A stretch of 64,000 bases of DNA. It comes from Nocardia higoensis NBRC 100133. GTDB taxonomy: Bacteria > Actinomycetota > Actinomycetes > Mycobacteriales > Mycobacteriaceae. Of the stretch, positions 7,404 through 16,115 are shown in pieces. The translations under genes and the position numbers were made by a program. The stretch's first letter is position 1. Every line of letters begins with the position of its first letter. The DNA lies in assembly GCF_000308595.1 (NCBI RefSeq), contig NZ_BAGA01000072.1, positions 1 to 64,000 on the forward strand, read 5' to 3'. A model generated the notes under the pieces. That model was not told where the DNA came from and ran no database searches. It worked only from the letters and a program-made list of their open reading frames with translations.

Positions 7404-8636
7404 ATGTCGACAGCGGTGGAGACCATGGAGTTCACCAACCTCGCCGACGGGGTCATGTTCGGCAACCCCTATCCGCGATACGAATATCTGCGCAAGCACG
7501 CGCCGCTCTCGCGGGTCAAGGCCCCGAGGATGGTACCGGGCATCGGCTACATGCTGACCAGGTACGACGACGTCATGACCCTGCACAGCGACCCGAGGTT
7601 CTCCTCGGACGCGCTCGCCCACGGCGGCTTGGCGAAGTACTCCTGGCTGGTTCCCCCGACCCTGAAGCTGCTGACCCAGACCATGCCGTTCAAGGACGAC
7701 CCCGACCACAAGCGCCTGCGCACGCTCGTCCACAAGGCGTTCACCCCCAAGCTGGTCGCGGGCATGGCCGACGCCGTGACCCGCATCGCCGAGGAACTCG
7801 CCGACGAACTCGCCGCCGAGCGTGAGGTGGATCTGGTGAGCGACTACGCGGTGCGGCTGCCGCTGTCGGTGATCGCCACGATGCTCGGGGTCGGCGCGGC
7901 CGACCGCGATCGCTTCCACACCTGGTCCCATCGGATCTCCGCGACCGGTGGCAACGACATCGTCCGCCTGGTGAAGACGATGGGCACGAGTCGCAAACTG
8001 CTCGCCTTTTTCCAGTACCTCGTGGACGAACGGCGCGCCGCCCCCGACGAGGGCCTCATCTCGGCGCTGGTCGAGGCGCGCGACGAAGACGACAAGCTCG
8101 GCGACCGTGAGGTTCTCGGCATGGTCTTCCTGCTGCTGCTGGCCGGTCACGACACCAGTTCCAACCTGATCAGCTCGAGCGTGCTGGCCTTGCTGGACAA
8201 TCCCGACCAACTGGCGCTGCTGCGCGAGACGCCCGACCTGATCGACAGCGGCGTCGAGGAATTGCTGCGATACACCAGCCCGGTGGCATGCGGTGCGACC
8301 CGCTTCGCCACCGAGGATGTGGAGATCGCGGGATCGGTGATCCCCGCGGGCGCCCCGGTGCTCGGCATGATCATCTCGGCCGATCGGGACGAGTCCGCCT
8401 TCCACGAGCCCGACACGCTGGACCTGACCAGGAAGCCGAACAAGCACCTCGCGTTCGCCTTCGGCTCGCACTACTGCCTGGGACATCCGCTCGCGCGGCT
8501 CGAGGGGCGCATCGCCCTGCGCACCCTGCTGGAGCGCTTCCCGAACATCGAGGCGACCACGCCGCGTTCCTCGCTGCGCTACAAACCGACGCCGTCCCTG
8601 CGCGGACTGCTGTCGTTTCCGGTGCGGGTGAGCTGA
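7404..8636 (+). CDS. Cytochrome P450 monooxygenase
   Basis: A 410-residue bacterial P450. The I-helix has LLLLAGHDTSSN, the K-helix ExxR is in VEELLRYTSP, and the heme loop is FAFGSHYCLGHPLAR with Cys358 as the thiolate ligand. It needs a ferredoxin and reductase, which are not encoded nearby. The start at 7404 is chosen over an upstream in-frame start at 7317, which lies inside the preceding gene. It is seven bases after the MaoC gene and one base before the next hydratase gene. It probably hydroxylates the lipid substrate or an acyl-CoA side chain; the subfamily cannot be fixed by eye. Confidence 0.93.
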   Translation: MSTAVETMEFTNLADGVMFGNPYPRYEYLRKHAPLSRVKAPRMVPGIGYMLTRYDDVMTLHSDPRFSSDALAHGGLAKYSWLVPPTLKLLTQTMPFKDDPDHKRLRTLVHKAFTPKLVAGMADAVTRIAEELADELAAEREVDLVSDYAVRLPLSVIATMLGVGAADRDRFHTWSHRISATGGNDIVRLVKTMGTSRKLLAFFQYLVDERRAAPDEGLISALVEARDEDDKLGDREVLGMVFLLLLAGHDTSSNLISSSVLALLDNPDQLALLRETPDLIDSGVEELLRYTSPVACGATRFATEDVEIAGSVIPAGAPVLGMIISADRDESAFHEPDTLDLTRKPNKHLAFAFGSHYCLGHPLARLEGRIALRTLLERFPNIEATTPRSSLRYKPTPSLRGLLSFPVRVS

Positions 8637-8637
8637 C

Positions 8638-9915
8638 ATGAGCGGATCTGTCGACGCGCCACAGGAATTCGACTATGCCATCAGAGACGAGGACATCGAG
8701 CGCGCCCGCCTGCTGGTCGGCCTGGACGCGCCGACCGGGATCGACGAGTACTACCGCACCGCCACCGCGGACGGCATCCGCAATTTCGCGCGCGGGTACG
8801 GTGACGACAATCCGCTGTTCGCCGACCCGGAATACGGCAGAGCCACACGGTGGGGCAGTCAGATCGCGCCGCCGATGATCCCGATCGCCATGTGCCGCAA
8901 GACGCTCGGTGATCCGCTCCCGGAGGACCTCCGGCGAGCCACCAAGGGGCTGTTCTCCGGTGTGCACCTGTTCGTCTCCGGCCAGGACACCGAATGGTTT
9001 CGTCCGGTGTACCCCGGCGACGAGCTGTACGCCTTCGGCGGGCTGGAATCGATCGAGGAGAAGCGCAGCGATTTCGCCGGTCGCTCGATCATCCGGGTGA
9101 ACCGCTCGGTGCGGGTCAACCAGCGCGGCGAGGTGGTCGCGATTCTGCGCACCATTCTGATCGCCACCGAGCGCAAGAAGTCGCGTGAACGCGGCAAGTA
9201 CATGAACATCGAGCCCGCCATTTACACCCCCGAGCAGATCGCCGAGATCGACGAGATCTACGCGGCGGAGCGGCCGCGCGGCGCGCAACCCCGGTATTTC
9301 GAGGATGTGCGGCCCGGCGACGAATTGCCGAAGATGGCGAAGGGGCCGCTCACCCTGACCGACATCATCTCCTTCCACGCGGGCGGGTACGGTTTCGCGC
9401 CCTACGGCATCGGCGCGGCGCGGATCGGGTACCGCAACCGGCAGCGGGTGCCGAAGTTCTACATCCCCAACGCCGCCGGGATCCCGGATGTCGCCCAGCG
9501 TCTGCACTGGGAGAACGAGTGGTCGCAGTCGATCGGCAATCCGATGGCCTACGACTACGGCGTCACCAGGGAATGCTGGCTGACCCACTACCTCACCGAC
9601 TGGATGGGCGACGACGGGTGGCTGGTGCGCCAGCACGACGAGATGCGCCGATTCAACTACATCGGCGACACCCACATCATCACCGGCACGGTGGTGGGCA
9701 AGCGCGTCGAGCACGGAAATTGTCTGGTGGACATCGACTTCCGCGCGACGAACCAGCGTGGCGAGGTCACCGCCCCCGCCACCGCGACCGTCGCGCTGCC
9801 CAGCCGTGAACTCGGTCCGGTTCTGCTGCCGAAGCCGGAGCCCGGGCTCGAACGCAAGGCGGTGGCGATGATGGCGCGCCACCGTGAGCTCGCGGCGGAG
9901 CGATCGGATGGGTGA
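8638..9915 (+). CDS. Two-domain MaoC/FAS1-like hydratase
   Basis: A 425-residue protein with two hot-dog halves. The N-terminal half has YGDDNPLFADPEYG and TRWGSQIAPP, then WFRPVYPGDELY. The C-terminal half has RPRGAQPRYFEDVRPGDEL, a KGPLTLTDI segment and YDYGVTRECWLTHYLTDWMG, then FNYIGDTHIITG. The 418-residue protein at 31717-32973 follows the same layout with the same signature blocks, so they are paralogues. By family, it should hydrate or dehydrate a CoA ester. The ATG lies one base after the P450 stop. Confidence 0.75.
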   Translation: MSGSVDAPQEFDYAIRDEDIERARLLVGLDAPTGIDEYYRTATADGIRNFARGYGDDNPLFADPEYGRATRWGSQIAPPMIPIAMCRKTLGDPLPEDLRRATKGLFSGVHLFVSGQDTEWFRPVYPGDELYAFGGLESIEEKRSDFAGRSIIRVNRSVRVNQRGEVVAILRTILIATERKKSRERGKYMNIEPAIYTPEQIAEIDEIYAAERPRGAQPRYFEDVRPGDELPKMAKGPLTLTDIISFHAGGYGFAPYGIGAARIGYRNRQRVPKFYIPNAAGIPDVAQRLHWENEWSQSIGNPMAYDYGVTRECWLTHYLTDWMGDDGWLVRQHDEMRRFNYIGDTHIITGTVVGKRVEHGNCLVDIDFRATNQRGEVTAPATATVALPSRELGPVLLPKPEPGLERKAVAMMARHRELAAERSDG

Positions 9916-10762
9916 GGCAACCGCCGGCCCGGCCACCGACGCAGGCGTCACCGTCCGCACCGGAACAGATCTCGTCACCGCGCGGATCGTCGACGGGGTC
10001 GGCGTGGTGACGCTGAATCGGCCGCGGCGTCGCAACGCCTTGCATCCGGAGATGTTCGACGGCGTGCCCGTGGCGCTGGAGCGTTTCGCCACCGATCCCG
10101 AGGTCGGCTGTGTGCTGATCACCGGTGCGGGCTCGGCGTTCTGCGCGGGCGGCGATGTGCGCGACGGCCGGGCCCGCCGCGCCGCGGAGGTGGATCCGCC
10201 TCCGTCGGTGGCGCAGCGCAGTGCCGCGCTCACCGAGGATGCGCGCATGGTCCGGCTGCTGCACGAGTTCCCGAAGATCACCCTCGCCGCTCTGCCCGGC
10301 CCCGCCGTGGGGGCCGGAATCGGCATCGCCTTGTCGACGGATCTGCGGATCGCAGGCCGGTCGGCGGCGCTGATCCCGGGGTGGGGCAAGCTCGCCCTGT
10401 CCGGGGATTTCGGCGGAACCTGGTTCCTGTCCCGGCTGGTCGGTCCGTCCAGGGCGCTCGAGATTCTGCTCGACGGCTCGCCGGTCGGCGCGGAAGCCGC
10501 GAGGACACTGGGCTTGTTCAACCGGGTGGTCGAGGATGCCGAGCTGTCCGCGGCCGCGCTGGACTGGGCCCGCGAGCTCGCCGCCGGGCCGCGTCTCGCC
10601 TGGGCGCGGATCAAAGCCAATGTCGCGCAGGCGCAGTACCTCTCATTGGCCGAGGCGCTGCCGCTGGAAAGCGAGCGGATGGTCCGCTCCGGTGCGACCG
10701 CCGAGCACAAGGACGCGGTGCGGGCCTGGCTCGCCGCCGCCGCGGTGAAGAAACCGCGATGA
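9908..10762 (+). CDS. Enoyl-CoA hydratase/isomerase (crotonase family)
   Basis: A crotonase-fold protein of 284 residues. It shows VGVVTLNRPRRRNALH at the N-terminus, AFCAGGDVRDG in the first oxyanion segment and LPGPAVGAGIGIALSTDLRIA in the second. The region where hydratases carry the first catalytic Glu reads LSGDFGGTWFL, so an Asp may replace it; an isomerase or another crotonase activity is possible. The ATG at 9908 overlaps the upstream stop by eight bases and has GGAG about nine bases before it; a GTG at 9884 is the alternative. It is distinct from the 4556 and 30892 paralogues. Confidence 0.82.
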   Translation: MGEATAGPATDAGVTVRTGTDLVTARIVDGVGVVTLNRPRRRNALHPEMFDGVPVALERFATDPEVGCVLITGAGSAFCAGGDVRDGRARRAAEVDPPPSVAQRSAALTEDARMVRLLHEFPKITLAALPGPAVGAGIGIALSTDLRIAGRSAALIPGWGKLALSGDFGGTWFLSRLVGPSRALEILLDGSPVGAEAARTLGLFNRVVEDAELSAAALDWARELAAGPRLAWARIKANVAQAQYLSLAEALPLESERMVRSGATAEHKDAVRAWLAAAAVKKPR

Positions 10763-10790
10763 CCCCACGCCGAGAGATCGAGTGCCGAGC

Positions 10791-12158
10791 ATGACCGACG
10801 CCGAGAACATCCCGACCGACCTGCGCGCCTGGATCACGGCGGTGACCGGGGCCGAGACCATCACGCTGCGGCGCGTCACCGGCGGGGCGAGCCGGGAAGC
10901 CTGGTTCGTCGACGCGGATCCCGGCACGACACCACTGTTCCTGCGCTACGACCGGCGAAAACCGCGCCCGGGCAGTGCGTTCCACACGCTGCAGGTGGAG
11001 GCGGAGATCCTCTCGGCACTGCATGCCGAGGGCGTGGCCGTGCCGCGGGTGATCGCGGTCCACCCCGAGCAGCAGGCCGTGCTGATGGAGCGTGTCGGCG
11101 GCGCCACCTGGTTCCGCCTCATCCGGGACGAGGCCGAACAGGTCGGCGTCGCCAAGGATTTCATCGAGAAGCTGGCCGCGATGCACCGCATCGATCCTCG
11201 CGAACTCGATATCCCTTCCCTGGGCGAGGTGCGCACCGTCGGTGAACACGTGCGCGAGGAGATCGCCGCGATGCGGGCCAGGGTGGCCCGCAGGAAGGCT
11301 CCCGCGCCACTGCTGAGCTTCTGCCTGGACTGGCTCGAACGCCATGTGCCCGACTACGACGGGCCGGTCGTGCTCGTGCAGGGCGACACCGGCCCGGGCA
11401 ATTTCCTGTACGAGAACGGCAAGGTCACCGCGATCGTCGATATGGAGCTCGCCCACTACGGCGATCCGATGGACGACATCGCCTGGCTGTCGCTGCGGAC
11501 GGTGCAGGACACCTTCACCCACTTCCCGTCCAGGCTGGCCGAATACGAGCGGCTCTCCGGCCACCGGATCGACACCGACCGGATCTGGTACTACCGGCTG
11601 CTCGCGGAGACCCGTCTGGCCACCCAGAACACCGCGAGCATCGACGCGCGTGTCGCGCCGACGCCGGGCTCACCCGACGCGGGCACCACGATGATCTACG
11701 CGATGCTGCATCGCAGGCTGCTGGTCGAGGCCCTGGCACAGGTGGTCGGCATCGAGACCGAACGGCTCGCCATCGATCCCGCCGTGGCGGAATCTCCCTA
11801 TGCCACCAGCTTCGACGCCACCCTCGGCATTCTCGAGCATGTCGTCGGGCGCGAGGGCGATCCGCTGGCCGCGTTGTGGACCAAAGGCGCGGCCCGGCTG
11901 GTGAAATTCCTACGCGAGGTCGACCGATGCGGCGCGGTACTCGACGCACAGGAGCGTGCCGAGTGCGCGAAACTGCTCGGCGAGGAGCCGGCGACCATCG
12001 ACGAGGGGCGTGCGGCACTCGGGCGTCTGGTGCAGAGCGGGGAACTCGACGAACACGACTATGTCGCCCAGATGTGGCGGTGCTTCCAACGCGACGACTA
12101 CCTGATGCGCACCGCCTCCGGCGCGCTCTATCACCGCACCTGGCCGGACCTGACCTGA
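10791..12158 (+). CDS. APH-family phosphotransferase (kinase-like), probable 4-hydroxyacyl-CoA kinase
   Basis: A protein of about 455 residues with the aminoglycoside-phosphotransferase fold. Visible are the N-lobe LRRVTGGASREAWFV, the catalytic loop LVQGDTGPGNFLYENG, and the metal-binding VDMELAHYGDPMDDIAWL. The usual HGD is QGD here, but the catalytic Asp and the Asn are kept. The C-terminal 130 residues (from about 325) are an added helical domain. It lies nine bases before an acyl-CoA dehydrogenase gene. In mammalian ACAD10/11 and the Pseudomonas levulinate pathway such a kinase plus dehydrogenase pair phosphorylates 4-hydroxyacyl-CoA and eliminates phosphate; I infer a similar job. A GTG at 10782 is an alternative start. 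Confidence 0.75.
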   Translation: MTDAENIPTDLRAWITAVTGAETITLRRVTGGASREAWFVDADPGTTPLFLRYDRRKPRPGSAFHTLQVEAEILSALHAEGVAVPRVIAVHPEQQAVLMERVGGATWFRLIRDEAEQVGVAKDFIEKLAAMHRIDPRELDIPSLGEVRTVGEHVREEIAAMRARVARRKAPAPLLSFCLDWLERHVPDYDGPVVLVQGDTGPGNFLYENGKVTAIVDMELAHYGDPMDDIAWLSLRTVQDTFTHFPSRLAEYERLSGHRIDTDRIWYYRLLAETRLATQNTASIDARVAPTPGSPDAGTTMIYAMLHRRLLVEALAQVVGIETERLAIDPAVAESPYATSFDATLGILEHVVGREGDPLAALWTKGAARLVKFLREVDRCGAVLDAQERAECAKLLGEEPATIDEGRAALGRLVQSGELDEHDYVAQMWRCFQRDDYLMRTASGALYHRTWPDLT

Positions 12159-12167
12159 GGAGTTCTG

Positions 12168-14336
12168 ATGGGAATCGCGCTGACCGACGAGCACCGGCAG
12201 CTGGAGGAGGTGGCGCGCTCGTTCCTGGACGCGCACAAGGCCCGCGCGCAGTCGCGTGAGCTGCTCGACGCCCCGGAGGAGAAGCTGCCGACCTTCTGGC
12301 GGGAACTGGCAGGGCTCGGCTGGCTCGGCCTGCACATCGCGGAGGAGGACGGCGGCTCCGGGTTCGGGCTGCCGGAACTGGTCGTGGTGGTCGAACAACT
12401 CGGCCGGGCCGTGGCGCCGGGACCCTTCGTTCCGACGGTGATCGCCTCGGCGGTGATCGCCTCGGTGGGCACCGCCGAGCAGAGGGCTCGGTGGCTGCCC
12501 GGCCTGCTCGACGGCTCGACCGTCGCCGGTGCCGGCTTCGGCGGTGCGGTGACCGTGCGCGACGGCGCGGCCACCGGCAGCGCGTCGATCGTGCTCGGCG
12601 CGGGCCTGGCGGATGTGCTGGTCGTGGCAGCGGGCCGGGACGTGCTGCTGATCGAGCGGACCCGCGAGGGCGTCACCGTCGAGGTCCCGGAGAATCTCGA
12701 TCCGACCCGCCGATCCGGCCGGGTCACCCTGGAGAACGTCCAGATCACCGCTGCCGACGTCCTGACCGGCGCGGTCGAGGACGCACTGGCCTTCGCCCGC
12801 ACCCTGGTCGCGGCCGAAGCCGCGGGCGGCGCGCACGACGCGCTGGCCGCCGCGGTCGAGTACGCGAAGGTGCGTCGCCAATTCGGCCGAACCATCGGCA
12901 CATTCCAAGCGGTCAAGCATCACCTGGCCAACATGCTGGTCGCCGCGGAGTCGGCGGTGGCGCTGGTCTGGGACGCGGCGCGCGCGGCGCAGGAGGATCC
13001 CGATCAGTTCCGGTCGGCCGCGGCCGCGGCGGCGACCGTCGCGCTGCCGGGCTATGTCGCGAACGCGGAGCTGAACATCCAGGTGCACGGTGGCATCGGC
13101 TTCACCTGGGAGCACGACGCGCACCTGCATCTGCGGCGGGCGGCCACGGTGCAGGCGTTGTTCGGCGGAGCGGAGGTCGCCGAGGCGGTCTTCGGTCTCG
13201 CCGCGCGCGGGGTCACGCGGAGCAACAGCCTGGAGTTGCCCGAGTCGGCCGACCGGATCCGCGCGGAGGTGCGCGCGGTGCTCACCGAGGTCGCCGCCGT
13301 CGACGACGAACGCGCGCGCCGGTCGCGATTGATCGAGACCGGATACGCGATGCCGCACTGGCCGAAGCCGTGGGGCCGGGCCGCCGACGCCGTCGAGCAG
13401 CTGGTGATCGAACAGGAATTCGCCGCCGCGGGGCTGGAGCGCCCCGAGTACAGCATCACCGGATGGGTGATGCTGACCCTCATCCAGCACGGAACCCCCG
13501 ACCAGATAGCGCGTTTCGTCGACCGGGCACTGCGTGGCGACGAGGTGTGGTGCCAGCTGTTCTCCGAGCCGGAGGCGGGTTCGGACGCCGCCGCGGTACA
13601 GACCAGGGCGGTGCGGGTGGAGGGCGGCTGGAAGATCAACGGTCAGAAGGTGTGGACCAGTGGTGCGCAGGTGTGCAGGCGTGGGCTCGCGACAGTGCGG
13701 ACCGATCCGTCGGCGCCCAAGCACCGGGGCATCACCACGGTGATCATCGATATGTTCGCGCCCGGCGTCGTGGTAAGGCCGTTGCGGCAGATCACCGGCG
13801 GTTCGGAGTTCAACGAGGTGTTCTTCGACGATGTGTTCGTGCCCGACGCCGATGTGGTCGGTGCGCCGAACGACGGCTGGACCGTCGCCAGAGCCACCTT
13901 GGGGAACGAGCGGGTCAGCATCGGCGGTGGCGTCGCGGGCAGTCAGGGCGCCGCCGCGTACATGGTGCGCCTCGCCCAACGGCACGGCGATCGGGTACCG
14001 GGGGTCGAAGGGCTGATCGGCCGGTTCCTGGCCGAGGACGAGGCGCTGCGGGTGCTCAATCTGCGCCGCGCCGCGCGCAGTGTCGCGGGCGCGCCGCCCG
14101 GACCCGAAGGCAATGTGACCAAATTGCTGCTGGCCGAACACATCGGCGATCGCGCGCGGTTGTCGGCCCGGCTGCTCGGGCCCGATCTGGCGTCGAGCAC
14201 CGGGCAGGCGAAGATGGCCGGATTGATGCTGCTGGCCGCGCGCGGCATGTCGATCGCGGGCGGCACCTCCGAGATCACGCGCAATCAGATCGCCGAGCGC
14301 ATCCTCGGTATGCCACGTGACCCGTTGGTGAGCTGA
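12168..14336 (+). CDS. Fused double acyl-CoA dehydrogenase (FadE34-like)
   Basis: A 722-residue protein made of two acyl-CoA dehydrogenase domains. Domain 1 (about 1-345) ends with VHGGIGFTWEHDAHLHLRRA, the signature of the small or beta-type subunits. Domain 2 (about 365-722) has WCQLFSEPEAGSD, INGQKVWTSGA and the terminal IAGGTSEITRNQIAERILG of the FAD-binding alpha-type subunit. M. tuberculosis FadE34 has the same fused layout and acts on sterol side chains. An AGGAG lies eight bases before the ATG. Its place directly after the kinase gene suggests that the two act in sequence. Separate versions of the same two domains are encoded at 26239-28517 and 28580-30886. Confidence 0.88.
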   Translation: MGIALTDEHRQLEEVARSFLDAHKARAQSRELLDAPEEKLPTFWRELAGLGWLGLHIAEEDGGSGFGLPELVVVVEQLGRAVAPGPFVPTVIASAVIASVGTAEQRARWLPGLLDGSTVAGAGFGGAVTVRDGAATGSASIVLGAGLADVLVVAAGRDVLLIERTREGVTVEVPENLDPTRRSGRVTLENVQITAADVLTGAVEDALAFARTLVAAEAAGGAHDALAAAVEYAKVRRQFGRTIGTFQAVKHHLANMLVAAESAVALVWDAARAAQEDPDQFRSAAAAAATVALPGYVANAELNIQVHGGIGFTWEHDAHLHLRRAATVQALFGGAEVAEAVFGLAARGVTRSNSLELPESADRIRAEVRAVLTEVAAVDDERARRSRLIETGYAMPHWPKPWGRAADAVEQLVIEQEFAAAGLERPEYSITGWVMLTLIQHGTPDQIARFVDRALRGDEVWCQLFSEPEAGSDAAAVQTRAVRVEGGWKINGQKVWTSGAQVCRRGLATVRTDPSAPKHRGITTVIIDMFAPGVVVRPLRQITGGSEFNEVFFDDVFVPDADVVGAPNDGWTVARATLGNERVSIGGGVAGSQGAAAYMVRLAQRHGDRVPGVEGLIGRFLAEDEALRVLNLRRAARSVAGAPPGPEGNVTKLLLAEHIGDRARLSARLLGPDLASSTGQAKMAGLMLLAARGMSIAGGTSEITRNQIAERILGMPRDPLVS

Positions 14337-14345
14337 GGGGGGCTG

Positions 14346-14747
14346 TCAGGCGGGCAGGTCGCGGGGTGCGAAGACCAGGACATCGGCCCCGCCGCGTCGT
14401 TCGAGGCGAGCCCGCACCGGCATGCCGATCCGGACCGAATCCGGCGCGCAGTCGACGATATTCGTGATCAGCCGCAGGCCCGGCCGGTCGTCGATGTCGA
14501 CGAGTGCGATGACATAGGGCACCGCCACGCTCGGCTGGTACGGGTGGTGGTTGACGGTGAAGGTGAACACCACACCGGTGTCGGGCACCGGAGTGGAGAC
14601 CGGCGCGGCCCCACAGGCGGGGCAGGCGTCCGTCGCGGGATATGCCCAGCGTGCGCAGGCCGCGCACCACGGTGCGGTCGGTCGATGCGCGGGAGCGCGG
14701 AGTCCGTCGACGGGTGCTCGATCGTGTGAATCCGGGATGTCCGACAT
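14346..14747 (-). CDS. DUF35 zinc-ribbon/OB-fold protein, partner of the Ltp2-like aldolase
   Basis: A 133-residue protein with zinc ligands in WCAACARWAYPATDACPACG (residues 27-46) and an OB-fold starting at VVFTFTVNHHPYQP. It is encoded divergently from the Ltp2-like gene. In the cholesterol pathway the DUF35 domain of ChsH2 binds Ltp2 and is needed for retro-aldol cleavage; here the domain is a free protein. The start is an ATG at 14747; an in-frame ATG at 14762 would add five residues and sit in the promoter patch. The last bases lie nine bases from the stop of the convergent fused dehydrogenase. Confidence 0.8.
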   Translation of the reverse strand: MSDIPDSHDRAPVDGLRAPAHRPTAPWCAACARWAYPATDACPACGAAPVSTPVPDTGVVFTFTVNHHPYQPSVAVPYVIALVDIDDRPGLRLITNIVDCAPDSVRIGMPVRARLERRGGADVLVFAPRDLPA

Positions 14748-14775
14748 ATCAAAAGAGTACATTGAGTTAGAGGAT
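14744..14775. promoter_or_regulatory. Divergent promoter between DUF35 and Ltp2-like genes
   Basis: The 48-base gap is AT-rich. On the minus strand it reads CTCTAACTCAATGTACTCTTTTGA; the TGTACTCT part resembles the TGTACTTT of the 4326 promoter, and CTAACT matches half of the AGTTAACT element (plus-strand GAGTTAG at 14764-14770). The minus-strand transcript would be nearly leaderless. Confidence 0.4.
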
Positions 14776-14795
14776 TGAAGGATGGTTGGAGCGCG

Positions 14796-16001
14796 ATGCG
14801 ATACCCGGAGAAGGGCGCGGTGATCGCCGGCGTCGGCATTTCCCGCATCGGCAGGCGCACCGGCATTCCCGGCCTCGACCTGACCCTGGAAGCGGCGCGT
14901 GCCGCCATCGCCGATGCCGGACTTCGTCCCGTGGACATCGACGGCATGGCGACCCTCGGCGACACGCCCGCGCGTGCGGTCGCCGGTGCGCTCGGCATCG
15001 ACGCCGGTTATCGGGGAGGCGGATTCGACACCGGCGGGCTGCTCGCCCCGGTGATGTCGGCGGCCGTCGCGGTGGGGGAGGGCCGGGCGCGACATGTACT
15101 GGTCTACCGGACCGTTCACATGATGGGCGGCACTGTTTCCCCGCCGCGGCCGTCGCCGCGGCGGGAAGGTGCCACCGCGCGCGCGACCGACGAGTCGGCG
15201 GTGCGCCCGGACGCTCGGCGTCCCCGTGCGATCCCCGCGATGAGCGATGTCGGGCCCCTGCTCGACGCGCACGCCTACTCCGCGGCCAACTGGTTGGCGA
15301 TGCACTGCCGCAGGCACATGGAGCTCTACGGGACCACACGGGAACAGCTGGGCTGGCTCGCCGTGACCAGCCGCTCGCACGCGGCCGCCAATCCGCGTGC
15401 GCTGTACCGGGATCCGATCACGATGGACGACTATCTGGGCGCGCGCCCGGTGTCCTCGCCGTTCGGACTGCTCGATTGCGACGTCCCGGTCGACGGGTCC
15501 ATCGCGATCGTGGTGTCCACCGGCGACTACGCGGGCGATATCCCGCATCGCCCGGTCCGCGTCGAGGCCGTCGGCGGTGCGAGCGGGGCGGGGGGCTGGA
15601 CCCAGCGTCCGGACTACCCGAAGATGGCCTCGGCGGATGCGGCGGCGCAGATGTGGTCGCGCACCGACCTGCGTCCGGCGGACATCGATGTGGCCGAACT
15701 CTACGACGGCTTCACCTTTCTCACCATCGCCTGGTTGGAGGCGCTGGGCATCTGCGCCGACGGTGAGGGCGGCCCGTTCGTCGAGGGCGGCCACCGGATC
15801 GCCCTCGACGGCGCCCTGCCGTTGAACACCTACGGCGGGCAACTGTCGGCGGGCCGGATGCACGGGTACTGGGTGCTGCACGAGGCGTGCCTGCAACTGC
15901 GCGGTGCGGCCGGTGACCGTCAACTGTCCGGGCGGCCCGACGTCGCGGTGGTGTCCGCCGGTGGGGGACCGATCGCCGGATGCATGCTGCTCACCGGGTG
16001 A
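14796..16001 (+). CDS. Ltp2-like retro-aldolase of the thiolase superfamily (no catalytic Cys)
   Basis: A 401-residue thiolase-fold protein in which the usual nucleophile region reads YRGGGFDTGGLL (Asp78-Thr79 near the expected Cys). The HDCF block is replaced by ELYDGFTFL with Tyr303, and the GHPxxATG block by NTYGGQLSAGRMHG with Tyr346. Loss of Cys and His and gain of two tyrosines is the pattern of Ltp2, the sterol side-chain aldolase that releases a ketone and acetyl- or propionyl-CoA. The divergent DUF35 gene is the expected partner. The ATG at 14796 has GGAG four bases upstream; a TTG at 14775 is the alternative. Confidence 0.8.
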   Translation: MRYPEKGAVIAGVGISRIGRRTGIPGLDLTLEAARAAIADAGLRPVDIDGMATLGDTPARAVAGALGIDAGYRGGGFDTGGLLAPVMSAAVAVGEGRARHVLVYRTVHMMGGTVSPPRPSPRREGATARATDESAVRPDARRPRAIPAMSDVGPLLDAHAYSAANWLAMHCRRHMELYGTTREQLGWLAVTSRSHAAANPRALYRDPITMDDYLGARPVSSPFGLLDCDVPVDGSIAIVVSTGDYAGDIPHRPVRVEAVGGASGAGGWTQRPDYPKMASADAAAQMWSRTDLRPADIDVAELYDGFTFLTIAWLEALGICADGEGGPFVEGGHRIALDGALPLNTYGGQLSAGRMHGYWVLHEACLQLRGAAGDRQLSGRPDVAVVSAGGGPIAGCMLLTG

Positions 16002-16054
16002 GCTTTTCCCGTCGGTCTCCGTCGAAATCCCCGCGACGACGAGGGCAGCCGTTC

Positions 16055-16090
16055 TACACTCTCAGAATAGGTTCAAATAGTTAACTTATT
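16055..16090 (+). promoter_or_regulatory. Promoter and operator of the amidohydrolase-yrbE-mce operon
   Basis: AAATAGTTAACTTATT at 16075-16090 contains the palindrome AGTTAACT (16079-16086) and lies about 20 bases downstream of TACACT (16055-16060), a possible -10 element. The start codon is at 16116 with GGAGGAG before it. The site matches the CAGTTAACTG site at 4350 and probably binds the same repressor. Confidence 0.5.
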
Positions 16091-16115
16091 TTGCGAACCT
16101 TGGGAGGAGTCGGCT

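Noticed and set aside
8371..10710. A 779-codon open frame on the minus strand opposite the P450, hydratase and crotonase genes
   Set aside because: It is the antisense shadow of well-supported genes; it is Arg/Ser/Ala-rich with no recognisable domain, as expected for high-GC DNA.
11910..14141. A 743-codon minus-strand frame across the fused acyl-CoA dehydrogenase
   Set aside because: Same cause; the plus strand encodes clear dehydrogenase motifs over the full length.
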